A stretch of 20,920 nucleotides of DNA from Acidobacteriota bacterium (GCA_016210895.1 JACQTG010000250.1:1-20920); one strand, 5' to 3'. Shown: positions 8,028-16,114, counted from the stretch's first letter. Notes: generated by a model from the sequence alone, not told the origin. Numbers and translations: made by a program.

Positions 8028-8038
8028 GGAGGCAGACG

Positions 8039-9043
8039 ATGGCCATCCGAGTCGGCATCAATGGGTTCGGCCGCATTGGCCGCAACATCTACCGCGCGGC
8101 CATGGGCGACCCCGAGATCGAGATTGTGGCCGCCAACGACATCACCGACCCGCGCACCCTGGCCCACCTGCTCAAGTACGACTCGGTGCTGGGGAACCTG
8201 GACGCCAATGTCACTTGGAAGGAGGACTGCATCCAGGTGGACGGCAAGTCGGTCCGGGTGTTCAAGGTGAAGGACCCGGCCGAGCTCGACTGGAAATCGG
8301 TGGGGGCGCAGGTAGTGGTCGAGTCCACGGGCCTGTTCACCAAGGGCCCGGACGCCCGCAAGCACATCCGGGACACGGTGAAGAAGGTCATCATCTCGGC
8401 GCCCGCCACCGACCCCGACCACACCATCGTGATGGGGGTGAACGATTCGACCTACGACCCCACCAAGCACCACGTGGTCTCGAACGCCTCTTGCACCACC
8501 AACTGCCTAGCCCCGGTCGCCAAGGTGCTCCACGACAACTTCGGCATCCTGCACGGCACCATGACCACCATCCACTCCTATACGAACGACCAGCGCCTGC
8601 TCGACCTGCCCCACAAGGATTTGCGCCGGGCCCGCGCGGCTTCGATGTCGATGATCCCCACCAGTACCGGGGCGGCCAAGGCCCTTCATCTCGTCATCCC
8701 CGCCTTGAAGGGCAAGCTCGACGGCTATGCCATGCGCGTGCCCACGCCGAACGTCTCGGTGGTGGACCTGACGGTCACAGTCGAGAAGAAGGCCACGGTG
8801 GAGGCGGTGAACGACGCCTTCAAGAAAGTCGCCGCCGGCCCGCTCAAGGGGATCCTGGCTTACAGCGACGAGGACCTGGTCTCGATCGACTTCCGCGGCA
8901 ACGCTAACTCGGCCATCTACGACGCTCCCTACACCAAGGTGGTGGCGGAGAACTGCGTGAAGGTGCTGGCTTGGTACGACAACGAGTGGGGCTACTCCTG
9001 CCGCTGCGTGGACATGGTCAAGTTCATGGGCCGCAAGCTCTAG
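8039..9043 (+). CDS. gap: Glyceraldehyde-3-phosphate dehydrogenase, type I
   Basis: Oxidises glyceraldehyde 3-phosphate to 1,3-bisphosphoglycerate with NAD(P) in cytosolic glycolysis. The 334-residue length is normal for the family. Seen: N-terminal Rossmann motif INGFGRIGR (7-15), the cofactor loop AANDITD (31-37, with D34 favouring NAD), catalytic SNASCTTNC with C152, and H179 in TTIHSYTNDQ. The ATG at 8039 was chosen because AGGAGG (8027-8032) lies six bases upstream; an in-frame TTG at 8024 would add five residues and overlap the Shine-Dalgarno. It is the first gene of a cluster with pgk, tpiA and secG, behind its own promoter and structured leader. Confidence 0.97.
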   Translation: MAIRVGINGFGRIGRNIYRAAMGDPEIEIVAANDITDPRTLAHLLKYDSVLGNLDANVTWKEDCIQVDGKSVRVFKVKDPAELDWKSVGAQVVVESTGLFTKGPDARKHIRDTVKKVIISAPATDPDHTIVMGVNDSTYDPTKHHVVSNASCTTNCLAPVAKVLHDNFGILHGTMTTIHSYTNDQRLLDLPHKDLRRARAASMSMIPTSTGAAKALHLVIPALKGKLDGYAMRVPTPNVSVVDLTVTVEKKATVEAVNDAFKKVAAGPLKGILAYSDEDLVSIDFRGNANSAIYDAPYTKVVAENCVKVLAWYDNEWGYSCRCVDMVKFMGRKL

Positions 9044-9086
9044 GCCCGCGCTGCGCCTCGCCCAACGAAGGAGAGGAGTCTCCCCG

Positions 9087-9401
9087 ATGAGACGTGTTCA
9101 AGTTATCCCCCGGCCAGGCTTTCGTCTCTACGACGCCCTGGTCGCGGAGCAAGCCCGCTTTTCGCGCAAGCAAAAGGGCACCTTCCGGCGGCGCGGCCCT
9201 AAGCGAAAGAACAGCGCCCAATGGTTCCACGTCAGATACCCGGGCCAGCTTACGTTGAAGCGCGGGGCGGAGGAGGTCGTGGAGATTAGACTGAGATCGA
9301 AGCAGGGAGCTGAGTGGCAGCTCCTGGGCGCCATTGTCGGTTTCATTGACCGCATTTTCGGGCCGAAGGTCCGCGCCATCAACATTCAGTACGAACGGTA
9401 G
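9087..9401 (+). CDS. Small basic protein of unknown function inside the glycolytic operon
   Basis: 104-residue protein that I do not recognise. It is strongly basic, with Arg/Lys clusters at 26-42 (RKQKGTFRRRGPKRK), has no signal peptide and only one moderately hydrophobic stretch (WQLLGAIVGFIDRIFG, about 77-92), which looks amphipathic. It sits 43 bases after gap and 12 before pgk in the same direction. A good Shine-Dalgarno (AAGGAGAGGAG, 9068-9078) precedes ATG 9087; GGAGA (9070-9074) and TCTCC (9079-9083) could place part of it in a small hairpin. Three AGA arginine codons appear, which the flanking glycolytic genes appear to avoid, suggesting a different origin. RNA or nucleic-acid binding is conceivable from charge alone, but nothing specific supports it. 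Confidence 0.75.
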   Translation: MRRVQVIPRPGFRLYDALVAEQARFSRKQKGTFRRRGPKRKNSAQWFHVRYPGQLTLKRGAEEVVEIRLRSKQGAEWQLLGAIVGFIDRIFGPKVRAINIQYER

Positions 9402-9413
9402 ACCCGCAACGCC

Positions 9414-10598
9414 ATGGCTAAGCTCTCCATCCGCGACCTCTCCCTCGGTGGCAAGCGGGTCTTTCTGCGCGTCGACTTCAACGTCCCGCTCGCCAACGGG
9501 AGGGTCACCGACGACACCCGCATCCGGGCCTCCCTCCCCACGATTGAGCTGGCGCGGAAGAGCGGCGCCCGCCTGGTGGTCACCTCGCACTTGGGCCGCC
9601 CCAAGGGCAAGCCCAACCCGGAGATGAGTCTGCGGCCGGTGGCGCAGCGGCTGAGCGAGCTGCTCAAAGCCCCGGTCGCCTTCGTCGAGGACTGCGTCGG
9701 GCCGGATGCCGAAAAGCGTAGCCAGGCCCTCCACGACAGTGAGGTGCTGGTCCTTGAAAACCTCCGCTTCCATGCGGAAGAGGAAAAAAACCACGAGGCC
9801 TTTTCCAAGGCCTTGGCCCGGCATGGGGAACTCTACGTGAACGACGCCTTCGGCTCCGCCCATCGCGCCCACGCTTCCACGGTGGGGGTGACGCGGTTTC
9901 TCGAGAAGGCGGCCGCCGGGCTGCTGATGGAGCAGGAGCTGACCTACCTGGGCAAGGCCATCGCCAACCCGGACCGGCCTTACGTGGCGGTGCTGGGCGG
10001 AGCGAAGGTGGCCGACAAGATCGAGGTCATCACCAACCTGCTGAAGCTCGTGGACGTGCTCATCATCGGCGGCGGGATGGCGTACACGTTCCTGCAGGCA
10101 CGGGGGGTGGGGGTGGGGAAGTCGCTCCTGGAAGAAGACAAGCTGGAGCTGGCGAAGCAACTGCTCGGCGAGGCTGAGCAGCGCCGGGTGAAGGTGCTCT
10201 TGCCGCAGGACCACCTGGTCGCCGAGAAGATCGACCCGGCCGCAAAGCCCAGCGTCGTGGGGCTGAATGAGATCCCCCCGAACCTGATGGCCCTCGATAT
10301 CGGCCCGAAAACGGTCGAAGCCTTCACCGCCGCCATCCGCCCGGCGAAGACCGTGGTCTGGAACGGCCCGATGGGCGTGTTCGAGTGCGAGCCCTTTGCG
10401 GGCGGGACGATGGCGGTGGCGCGGGCCATTGCCGAGTCGGGCGCCACTTCGATCGTGGGCGGAGGCGACTCGATTGCCGCCGTCCACAAGGCGGGGGTGG
10501 CCTCGCGGATGTCCCACATCTCCACCGGTGGCGGGGCCTCGCTCGAGTTTCTCGGCGGACGGACGCTCCCCGGTGTCGAAGCTCTCACCGACAAGTGA
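9414..10598 (+). CDS. pgk: Phosphoglycerate kinase
   Basis: Transfers the acyl phosphate of 1,3-bisphosphoglycerate to ADP, giving ATP and 3-phosphoglycerate; cytosolic and monomeric in most bacteria. The 394-residue length is typical. Seen: the N-terminal substrate segment KRVFLRVDFNVPL (14-26), HLGRPKGK (near 60-67), the VLGGAKVADK nucleotide-domain loop, WNGPMGVFE, and the C-terminal GGGDS and STGGGASLEFLGG motifs. The start ATG at 9414 is 12 bases after the preceding small gene and has no clear Shine-Dalgarno, so it may depend on translational coupling. It acts directly after gap, and tpiA follows after a 122-base gap containing a repeat. Confidence 0.97.
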   Translation: MAKLSIRDLSLGGKRVFLRVDFNVPLANGRVTDDTRIRASLPTIELARKSGARLVVTSHLGRPKGKPNPEMSLRPVAQRLSELLKAPVAFVEDCVGPDAEKRSQALHDSEVLVLENLRFHAEEEKNHEAFSKALARHGELYVNDAFGSAHRAHASTVGVTRFLEKAAAGLLMEQELTYLGKAIANPDRPYVAVLGGAKVADKIEVITNLLKLVDVLIIGGGMAYTFLQARGVGVGKSLLEEDKLELAKQLLGEAEQRRVKVLLPQDHLVAEKIDPAAKPSVVGLNEIPPNLMALDIGPKTVEAFTAAIRPAKTVVWNGPMGVFECEPFAGGTMAVARAIAESGATSIVGGGDSIAAVHKAGVASRMSHISTGGGASLEFLGGRTLPGVEALTDK

Positions 10599-10621
10599 CG
10601 AAGCCGGTGCACCTGCCGGAT

Positions 10622-10701
10622 TCGTCATCCTGAGCCTGCCCCGAGCGAAGCCTGCCCTGAGCGAAGTCGAAGGGTCGAGGGGTGCAGCGAGGGATCTGCA
10701 G
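10622..10701 (+). repeat. REP-like intergenic repeat between pgk and tpiA
   Basis: GC-rich element with an internal tandem duplication: two 16-base units beginning GCCTGCCC at 10634 and 10650 that differ at one base and end in GAGCGAA. They are followed by CCCTGAGCGAAGTCGAAGG-type sequence and an end GCAGCGAGGGATCTGCAG. The 'CCTGAGCGAAG...GGATCTGC' theme is a familiar dispersed repeat in high-GC genomes and recurs in degenerate form at 12045-12144. It splits an otherwise tightly packed operon. Confidence 0.6.
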
Positions 10702-10720
10702 TTCCTGCGGAGGTAACTGA

Positions 10721-11470
<750 letters not shown>

Positions 11471-11477
11471 GACGGAG

Positions 11478-11894
11478 ATGACCGAAAGAATCTACTGGGC
11501 GATGGCGTTCCTGACGGCAGGGGGACTCATCTTCGCCGGAGTGAAGTTCTATCCGCCGCTCCTGACCGCTCTCCACGTGCTGGTGTGCGCGCTGCTGACC
11601 TTAGTGGTGCTGCTGCAGAGCGGCCGGGCGGCCGACCTAGCCGGGGCCTTCGGGGGCGCTGGCAGCCAGACCGCGTTCGGGCCGCGCGGCGCCGCGACGG
11701 TTCTCTCCAAGGCCACCACGTTTCTCGCCGTGGTCTTTATGGTGACCTCGCTGGCCCTGGCCATCTACGCCTCGGGACCACGCGCCACGTCGCTCGTCGA
11801 AGAGGCGCCCAAGCCGGCTGAGCAGCAGGGCCAGCCGGCCCTGCCCCCGGCCGAATCCACGCCCGCCGGGCCGCCGGCGCCCTCCCAGCCCTAG
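11478..11894 (+). CDS. secG: SecG subunit of the protein translocase
   Basis: Inner-membrane SecYEG component that stimulates preprotein translocation. 138 residues. The SecG core is clear: a TM segment ending in VLLQSGR (about 29-50), the cytoplasmic loop [27 protein letters not shown] and a second TM segment (about 81-98). The N-terminus carries an additional hydrophobic stretch (6-22) and the C-terminus is a Pro/Ala/Glu-rich tail of about 37 residues, common in long SecG variants. The frame is open upstream to 11403, but the ATG at 11478 was chosen because GGACGGAG precedes it and the extra residues read through tpiA. tpiA-secG adjacency is common in bacteria. Confidence 0.93.
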   Translation: MTERIYWAMAFLTAGGLIFAGVKFYPPLLTALHVLVCALLTLVVLLQSGRAADLAGAFGGAGSQTAFGPRGAATVLSKATTFLAVVFMVTSLALAIYASGPRATSLVEEAPKPAEQQGQPALPPAESTPAGPPAPSQP

Positions 11895-11899
11895 GTCGG

Positions 11900-11928
11900 T
11901 TTACAGCCGCGTCGGGTTTGGCTAGAAT
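11900..11928 (+). promoter_or_regulatory. Sigma70-type promoter of tRNA-Leu
   Basis: TTTACA at 11900-11905, a 17-base spacer and TAGAAT at 11923-11928, 10 bases before the tRNA. The tRNA therefore has its own promoter just after secG. Confidence 0.75.
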
Positions 11929-11938
11929 CCTCTTGGTT

Positions 11939-12020
11939 GCGGAAGTGGTGGAACTGGCAGACACGCCGTCTTGAGGGGGCGGTGCCGAAAGGCGTGTGGG
12001 TTCGAATCCCACCTTCCGCA
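11939..12020 (+). tRNA. tRNA-Leu (anticodon GAG)
   Basis: 82-base class II tRNA, including discriminator A at 12020; CCA is not encoded. The acceptor stem pairs GCGGAAG (11939-11945) with CTTCCGC (12013-12019). The D arm contains the conserved TGG-AACTGG-AGA pattern. The anticodon stem pairs CCGTC with GGCGG (one G-U), with loop TTGAGGG and anticodon GAG at 11973-11975. A variable arm GCC-GAAA-GGC and a T arm GTGGG-TTCGAAT-CCCAC complete the leucine-type fold. It decodes CUC/CUU. Confidence 0.97.
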
Positions 12021-12021
12021 C

Positions 12022-12044
12022 TAAAATTCCCGCAGGAAATTTTA
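12022..12044 (+). terminator. Hairpin directly after tRNA-Leu
   Basis: TAAAATTCC (12022-12030) pairs with GGAAATTTTA (12035-12044) around the loop CGCA with one bulged A. The TTTT is inside the right arm and no longer T-run follows, so it is a weak intrinsic terminator or a processing signal for the tRNA 3' end. Confidence 0.4.
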
Positions 12045-12144
12045 CCCTGAGCGAGTCCCCACCGGGTCGAGACAAGCCCAAGGGCATTTGTTCCCCGGCC
12101 AGCGGGTTGTCCCGAGCGAAGGCAGTGAAGCGAAGGGCCTCGCC
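12045..12144 (+). repeat. Degenerate REP-like repeat downstream of tRNA-Leu
   Basis: Contains CCCTGAGCGAGTCCCC...GGGTCGA (12045-12070) and GTCCCGAGCGAAGG...GAAGCGAAGGG (12109-12137), matching the motifs of the repeat at 10622-10701 with an intervening insert. No coding frame is convincing. The following 12145-12261 is relatively AT-rich, holds a lone TATACA at 12171, and otherwise shows nothing firm before the next Shine-Dalgarno. Confidence 0.5.
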
Positions 12145-12261
12145 TGCCGAATTCCCCGATGGTTGGTGCATATACATTCTTTCTTTTGTGCACGGATGCT
12201 AACCATTTCCGACTCAAACACATCTGGGTGAAGAGAAGGCTCCTAAGGAGGTCTTACCCCC

Positions 12262-13389
12262 ATGCCGCGCCGAGTTCTCTGTTGTTTGTTCTTGGTGTTC
12301 ACAGGCTCTTCGAGCCTTGGGCTTTTGGCGCAAGAGGCGCCGCTTGAGTCCCCTCCGGCGCGACAAGACGGCTGGAAGCGGGCGAGTTTGGAATCTGTGG
12401 GGCTTTCGGGTGCGCGTCTCCAGGCGATGGAACAAGCTATCCGCTCAGGGGAGTTCAAAAAAATCACAAGCGTTCTGATTGCCCGGAACGGCAAGCTGGC
12501 TTACGAAGCGTATTTCGAGGGCACCGAGGCCAGTCTGCGGGACACGCGCTCGGCGACGAAGACCGTCACGGGAATGCTGGTGGGTATCGCCCTCGACCAC
12601 GGCAAGCTGCCGGAGGTGGGGGCGCCGGTCGTGCGGTTCTTTCCCGACAAGCAGGCTCTCCAGAACCCGGACCCACGTAAGGAAAAAATTACCGTGGAAG
12701 ACTTCCTCACCATGAGTTCGCTGCTCGAGTGTGACGACTGGAACCAGTTCTCGCGCGGCAACGAGGAGCGGATGTACCTGATAGAGGACTGGATTCAATT
12801 CACACTTGACCTTCCCATCAAGGGATTCCCGCCGTGGGCGACCGAGCCGAAAGACTCGCCCTACGGGCGGAGCTTCAGCTACTGCACGGCGGGAGTTTCA
12901 CTGCTCGGCGGAGTGATCGAGAGCGCCACCGGCATCTCCGTCGAAGAATTCGCCCGGCAAAGCCTTTTTGCTCCCTTGGGAATTCACCACCCGCAATGGC
13001 AGTTTTCTCCGCTCGGGCTCGCGCACACGGGCGGAGGGCTGCGCCTCACAAGCCGTGACCTGCTGAAGCTGGAACAGCTCTATGCGAACGGGGGAGGGTG
13101 GAACGGCACGCGCGTTGTGTCGGAGGCCTGGGTGAAAACGTCCGTCCGCCCCCACGTCCGCGTGGACGACGAGACTGAATACGGCTACCTTTGGTGGCTG
13201 CGTGCATTCCCGGCGGGAGGCCGGAGGCTGTCCGCCTATTACATGAGCGGGAACGGAGGAAACAAGATCGCTGTATTCCCGGAGCTAAGCCTTGTTGTGG
13301 TCATTACCAGCACGAACTACAACACGCGCGGCATGCATGAGCAAACCGACCGCCTCCTGACCGAGTTCATCCTCCCGGCGGTGGAGTGA
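12262..13389 (+). CDS. Exported serine hydrolase of the beta-lactamase/PBP fold (family S12-like)
   Basis: 375-residue periplasmic or outer-surface protein. A signal peptide (MPRRVLCCLFLVFTGSSSLGLLAQ) probably ends near residue 23. The class C beta-lactamase-like catalytic motifs are S97-A-T-K100 (SxxK, nucleophile and general base), Y207-C-T209 at the YxN position, and HTGGG (255-259) at the K/H-T-G position. The C-terminal YGYLWW and GNGGNKIAVFP segments are typical of the widespread esterase/peptidase members rather than true resistance enzymes. AAGGAGG (12245-12251) is a strong Shine-Dalgarno for ATG 12262. It is monocistronic in appearance, with non-coding DNA on both sides. The substrate (D-Ala peptides, esters or beta-lactams) cannot be assigned. 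Confidence 0.92.
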   Translation: MPRRVLCCLFLVFTGSSSLGLLAQEAPLESPPARQDGWKRASLESVGLSGARLQAMEQAIRSGEFKKITSVLIARNGKLAYEAYFEGTEASLRDTRSATKTVTGMLVGIALDHGKLPEVGAPVVRFFPDKQALQNPDPRKEKITVEDFLTMSSLLECDDWNQFSRGNEERMYLIEDWIQFTLDLPIKGFPPWATEPKDSPYGRSFSYCTAGVSLLGGVIESATGISVEEFARQSLFAPLGIHHPQWQFSPLGLAHTGGGLRLTSRDLLKLEQLYANGGGWNGTRVVSEAWVKTSVRPHVRVDDETEYGYLWWLRAFPAGGRRLSAYYMSGNGGNKIAVFPELSLVVVITSTNYNTRGMHEQTDRLLTEFILPAVE

Positions 13390-13422
13390 TAGGCTGACTG
13401 GGTTCGCGTCCGCCCGACTCGG

Positions 13423-13489
13423 GGGCAGCTTTGCCCGCCCTCCGCAGAGTTTGCTTTTTCTCTGCAATTAGCCGGCTTAATTTGTTTTT
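13423..13489 (+). terminator. Hairpin cluster after the serine hydrolase
   Basis: Three small dyads lie in the gap: GGGCA (13423-13427)/TGCCC (13432-13436), GCAGAG (13444-13449)/CTCTGC (13460-13465), and the near-palindrome AATTA-GCCGGC-TTAATT (13466-13482) followed by TGTTTTT. The last is the best terminator candidate, although its stem is AT-rich. Confidence 0.35.
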
Positions 13490-13491
13490 CC

Positions 13492-13521
13492 TTGACCCGA
13501 TTGCCGCCCAGCCACTAAAGT
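13492..13521 (+). promoter_or_regulatory. Possible sigma70 promoter of the large barrel gene
   Basis: TTGACC at 13492-13497, an 18-base spacer and TAAAGT at 13516-13521, about 75 bases before the proposed TTG start. Confidence 0.42.
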
Positions 13522-13597
13522 AGCAGCCCGCAATCCGCGCGCCGTTGGTCTGTCTTGCGGGGACTGGGGGTCCCGGCAAGAGTGGGGAGAATCTGGT

Positions 13598-15781
13598 TTG
13601 GGGAGTCATCTGGCAGCCCGGTCCCGTCGGCGGCGGAGCACAACGGTGTTGGTGTTCGCGTTGTGGGCCGCCTGCGCAGCCCCGGCGGGCGCGGTTTGTT
13701 TCTTTGCCGCCGCCCCGGCCGCGCAAGAGCAAAAGCCTCCGTCCCAGCCTCCAACCCCCCCTCCGCCTCCGGCGGAAAAGGCCGAGCCCTCGGCGGGCCA
13801 GCAACGAGTTGAAGCTCAGGTGGTGCAAGCCCCGACCCCCCAAGAACCGGGCCCGGAACAAGGTGAGCTGTTCATGGAGTGGAAGTATGGGGTGGACGCC
13901 ACTGGTCTCAAAGGCAACGTGGACCGCTCCTTCCTCCACGAAGGGGTCAACCACATTGCGGAATTCAGCTTTATGAACAAGCGCCCGTTGGTCGGCGGGC
14001 AGCAGCTGGAAACCACCGGGGTGTTCCGCTACACCGACGATCCGCGGGTGGACCCGGAGCGGAACAGCTTGCAGCGGGCCTACGCCCGTTGGACCGGCCC
14101 CAGCTTTGAATTGATCGCGGGCGACAGCCTGGTTAACTACTCCCGCTTCAGCTTCAACCACAACGTCAAGGGCTTGAGCCTGCGCAAAGACCTGGACATC
14201 TGGGGTGGGCTGCGGTTGACCGGAACGGCCGCGGCGTTCTCGGACCGCTGGGGGGCGATCTTCCGCGGGTTCGAGAAGTTCACCGACTACCGCAGCCTCC
14301 CCGACCCCACCAATCCCAGCAAACCCTATACCCGGATGGTGCTCGGCTTTCGGGGCGAGAAACCCCTGGGAGAAAACCGCTGGGTGGGGGTGAACTACTC
14401 GCAAGGCAGCGACATCATCCGCTCCCTCCCCGGCGAGTCCCGGGTGGCTCCGTTCAACAACCAGCTGTTCAGCGTGGACTGGGCCCTCGGCTTCCGGCGG
14501 AACCTGCGGCTGTCCGGGGAGCTGGCCTACAGTGGCACCGAGTTCGACCCCCGCTTTCAGCATGGGAAGAGCTGGGACTACGCCCTTCGGGTGGAAGTGT
14601 CGCAGCAGGGGCCGCGCTACCGGTGGCGGGCCGAGTACAATCGCTTCATGCCCAATTTTTTCTCCGTCAACGCTCGGCAGGTGCAGGACCTACAGGACGT
14701 CTCCGCCCAAGGGACGGTGGACTTCACGAAGCAGCTTTCGCTCACCGCCAGCTTCCGCCGCACCAGCAACAACCTGCCCGGCGATCCAGTGGTGGAGTTG
14801 GTTCCCCGCCGCGTTTGCTCGGAAACCAGCGAGAGGCTCCTGCCCCAGATTCTACCCAACACGAGCTCGGACCGCAGCCGGGAGATCATCGAGTGCAGTC
14901 GTACCGGCCAGCTAGTGACATTCCAGCTTCTGCCGTTCAACCACGTGGTGGATTCGGAGGGCGGCGAAATGACCACGGTGGTTCGCCTGCCTGAAGTCCG
15001 CCTCACCGTGCGCTCCCTGCCGTTCTGGCAGCGGCTGGTGGTGGAGCTGGGGTTCCGGGAACGGGCGCTGGAAACCAGCAACAAGGGCAGTTTCAGCACG
15101 GATACGCAGACCGATTCCACTACCGGCGACACGCTCACCTTTCTTACCCCGCTGTTCCGGGAGCGGGCCACCAAGATTCCCTACGCGGAAATCAATTTCC
15201 CGGTGGGAAACCAGCAGTTCAAGTTCACCTACGAGTACCGCCGCAATCGGGACCGGGTCCAGCCGGGAAACTCGACCTTCACCCACCGAGCCATGGCCCA
15301 GTACCGCCTCCCGCCCCTCTACATCGGCGCCTGGACTGTGAGCGGTGATGTCCGCTTTGAGACCGAGCGGGAAAGCAAGCAGGTGGAGCTGGAAACCCTG
15401 GATGTGCCGGACCCACAAACAGGTCAGCGGGTGAGGCTCCGCCAGAGCGCTGGCGACCAGACCCGCAGCCTGCAAGGCAGCCTGAACCTCGAATTCCCCA
15501 AGTTTTTTACTCTGGAGCTGCTCTACCGGGAACTCAACGCCGAATTGCTCAGCGCCTTTACGGCAGACGGGGTGCGTCGGTTCGGCACCGGCGGCTACCG
15601 GCGGCCCAAGTTCCGCGCCCAGTTGCAGTACCGCATCGGCAACAGCGAAAACCGCTTCTTCCTGTTCACGGTCGAGCGCAACGTCAACACATTCGACATC
15701 CCCGACCCGAGCAAACCGGACGACCGCAGCTTCCGCGAAAAGCTGGCCCAGATCACCTTCGTGTGGCGGTTCCGCCGGTAG
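13598..15781 (+). CDS. Predicted large outer-membrane beta-barrel protein
   Basis: 727-residue exported protein without a family name I can give. The N-terminus (MGSHLAARSRRRRSTTVLVFALWAACAAPAGA) is a basic plus hydrophobic signal peptide, followed by a Pro/Glu/Gln-rich stretch at about 45-85. From about residue 90 to the end the sequence shows many alternating polar/hydrophobic strands with aromatic girdles (for example YRWRAEYNRF, FKFTYEYRR, KFRAQLQYRIG) and ends in an amphipathic strand (ITFVWRFRR), the usual profile of an outer-membrane barrel with roughly 20 or more strands. The start is a TTG; GGGGAGA (13584-13590) lies seven bases upstream and no ATG/GTG start keeps the signal peptide intact. 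The zinc-ribbon gene follows after 12 bases. A transporter or porin role is an inference. Confidence 0.72.
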   Translation: MGSHLAARSRRRRSTTVLVFALWAACAAPAGAVCFFAAAPAAQEQKPPSQPPTPPPPPAEKAEPSAGQQRVEAQVVQAPTPQEPGPEQGELFMEWKYGVDATGLKGNVDRSFLHEGVNHIAEFSFMNKRPLVGGQQLETTGVFRYTDDPRVDPERNSLQRAYARWTGPSFELIAGDSLVNYSRFSFNHNVKGLSLRKDLDIWGGLRLTGTAAAFSDRWGAIFRGFEKFTDYRSLPDPTNPSKPYTRMVLGFRGEKPLGENRWVGVNYSQGSDIIRSLPGESRVAPFNNQLFSVDWALGFRRNLRLSGELAYSGTEFDPRFQHGKSWDYALRVEVSQQGPRYRWRAEYNRFMPNFFSVNARQVQDLQDVSAQGTVDFTKQLSLTASFRRTSNNLPGDPVVELVPRRVCSETSERLLPQILPNTSSDRSREIIECSRTGQLVTFQLLPFNHVVDSEGGEMTTVVRLPEVRLTVRSLPFWQRLVVELGFRERALETSNKGSFSTDTQTDSTTGDTLTFLTPLFRERATKIPYAEINFPVGNQQFKFTYEYRRNRDRVQPGNSTFTHRAMAQYRLPPLYIGAWTVSGDVRFETERESKQVELETLDVPDPQTGQRVRLRQSAGDQTRSLQGSLNLEFPKFFTLELLYRELNAELLSAFTADGVRRFGTGGYRRPKFRAQLQYRIGNSENRFFLFTVERNVNTFDIPDPSKPDDRSFREKLAQITFVWRFRR

Positions 15782-15793
15782 GGATGGCGAGCC

Positions 15794-16114
15794 ATGCGCT
15801 GGGTCTGTCCCCGTTGCGGCCGCTCGGTGAGTGTGGCCTTAGAGACGTGCCCTCATTGTCCGCCGCTGGGGTCGCCGCCCCAGGCAGGGTCTCCCGCCCC
15901 TCCGGCGGCGGACTCCCAGAGGGCGGCCACCCCGGCGCTTGGCCCGCCTGCCGGGGTCAGCGCCGGCGAGGAGAGCCCGCTCTGGCGCGGCATCCAGTTC
16001 GGCGTAGGGTTCATGCTGGCCGTGGTGGTTATTCTGCTTCTGGTGGTGATGGTCCTGCTGTGGCTCTCCGCGCATCCCGAGTGGCGTGAGCGGCTGGAGC
16101 AGCTCGGAGTTTGA
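15794..16114 (+). CDS. Small zinc-ribbon protein with one TM helix
   Basis: 106-residue protein with an N-terminal zinc ribbon (CPRC at C5/C8 and CPHC at C19/C22), a Pro/Ala-rich linker (about 24-58) and one long hydrophobic helix (about 68-91, GVGFMLAVVVILLLVVMVLLWL), then a short basic/acidic tail. The ribbon is expected to stay cytoplasmic, tethered to the inner membrane. The start ATG is 12 bases after the barrel gene with GGGATGG upstream, so the two are probably cotranscribed. Such 'ribbon plus TM' mini-proteins are common and mostly uncharacterised; a role in assembling or sensing the upstream barrel protein is possible but not shown. Confidence 0.8.
   Translation: MRWVCPRCGRSVSVALETCPHCPPLGSPPQAGSPAPPAADSQRAATPALGPPAGVSAGEESPLWRGIQFGVGFMLAVVVILLLVVMVLLWLSAHPEWRERLEQLGV

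Noticed and set aside
9024..10628. A 534-codon minus-strand open frame across pgk.
   Set aside because: Antisense shadow of pgk and the small gene before it; low-complexity composition and no start signals.
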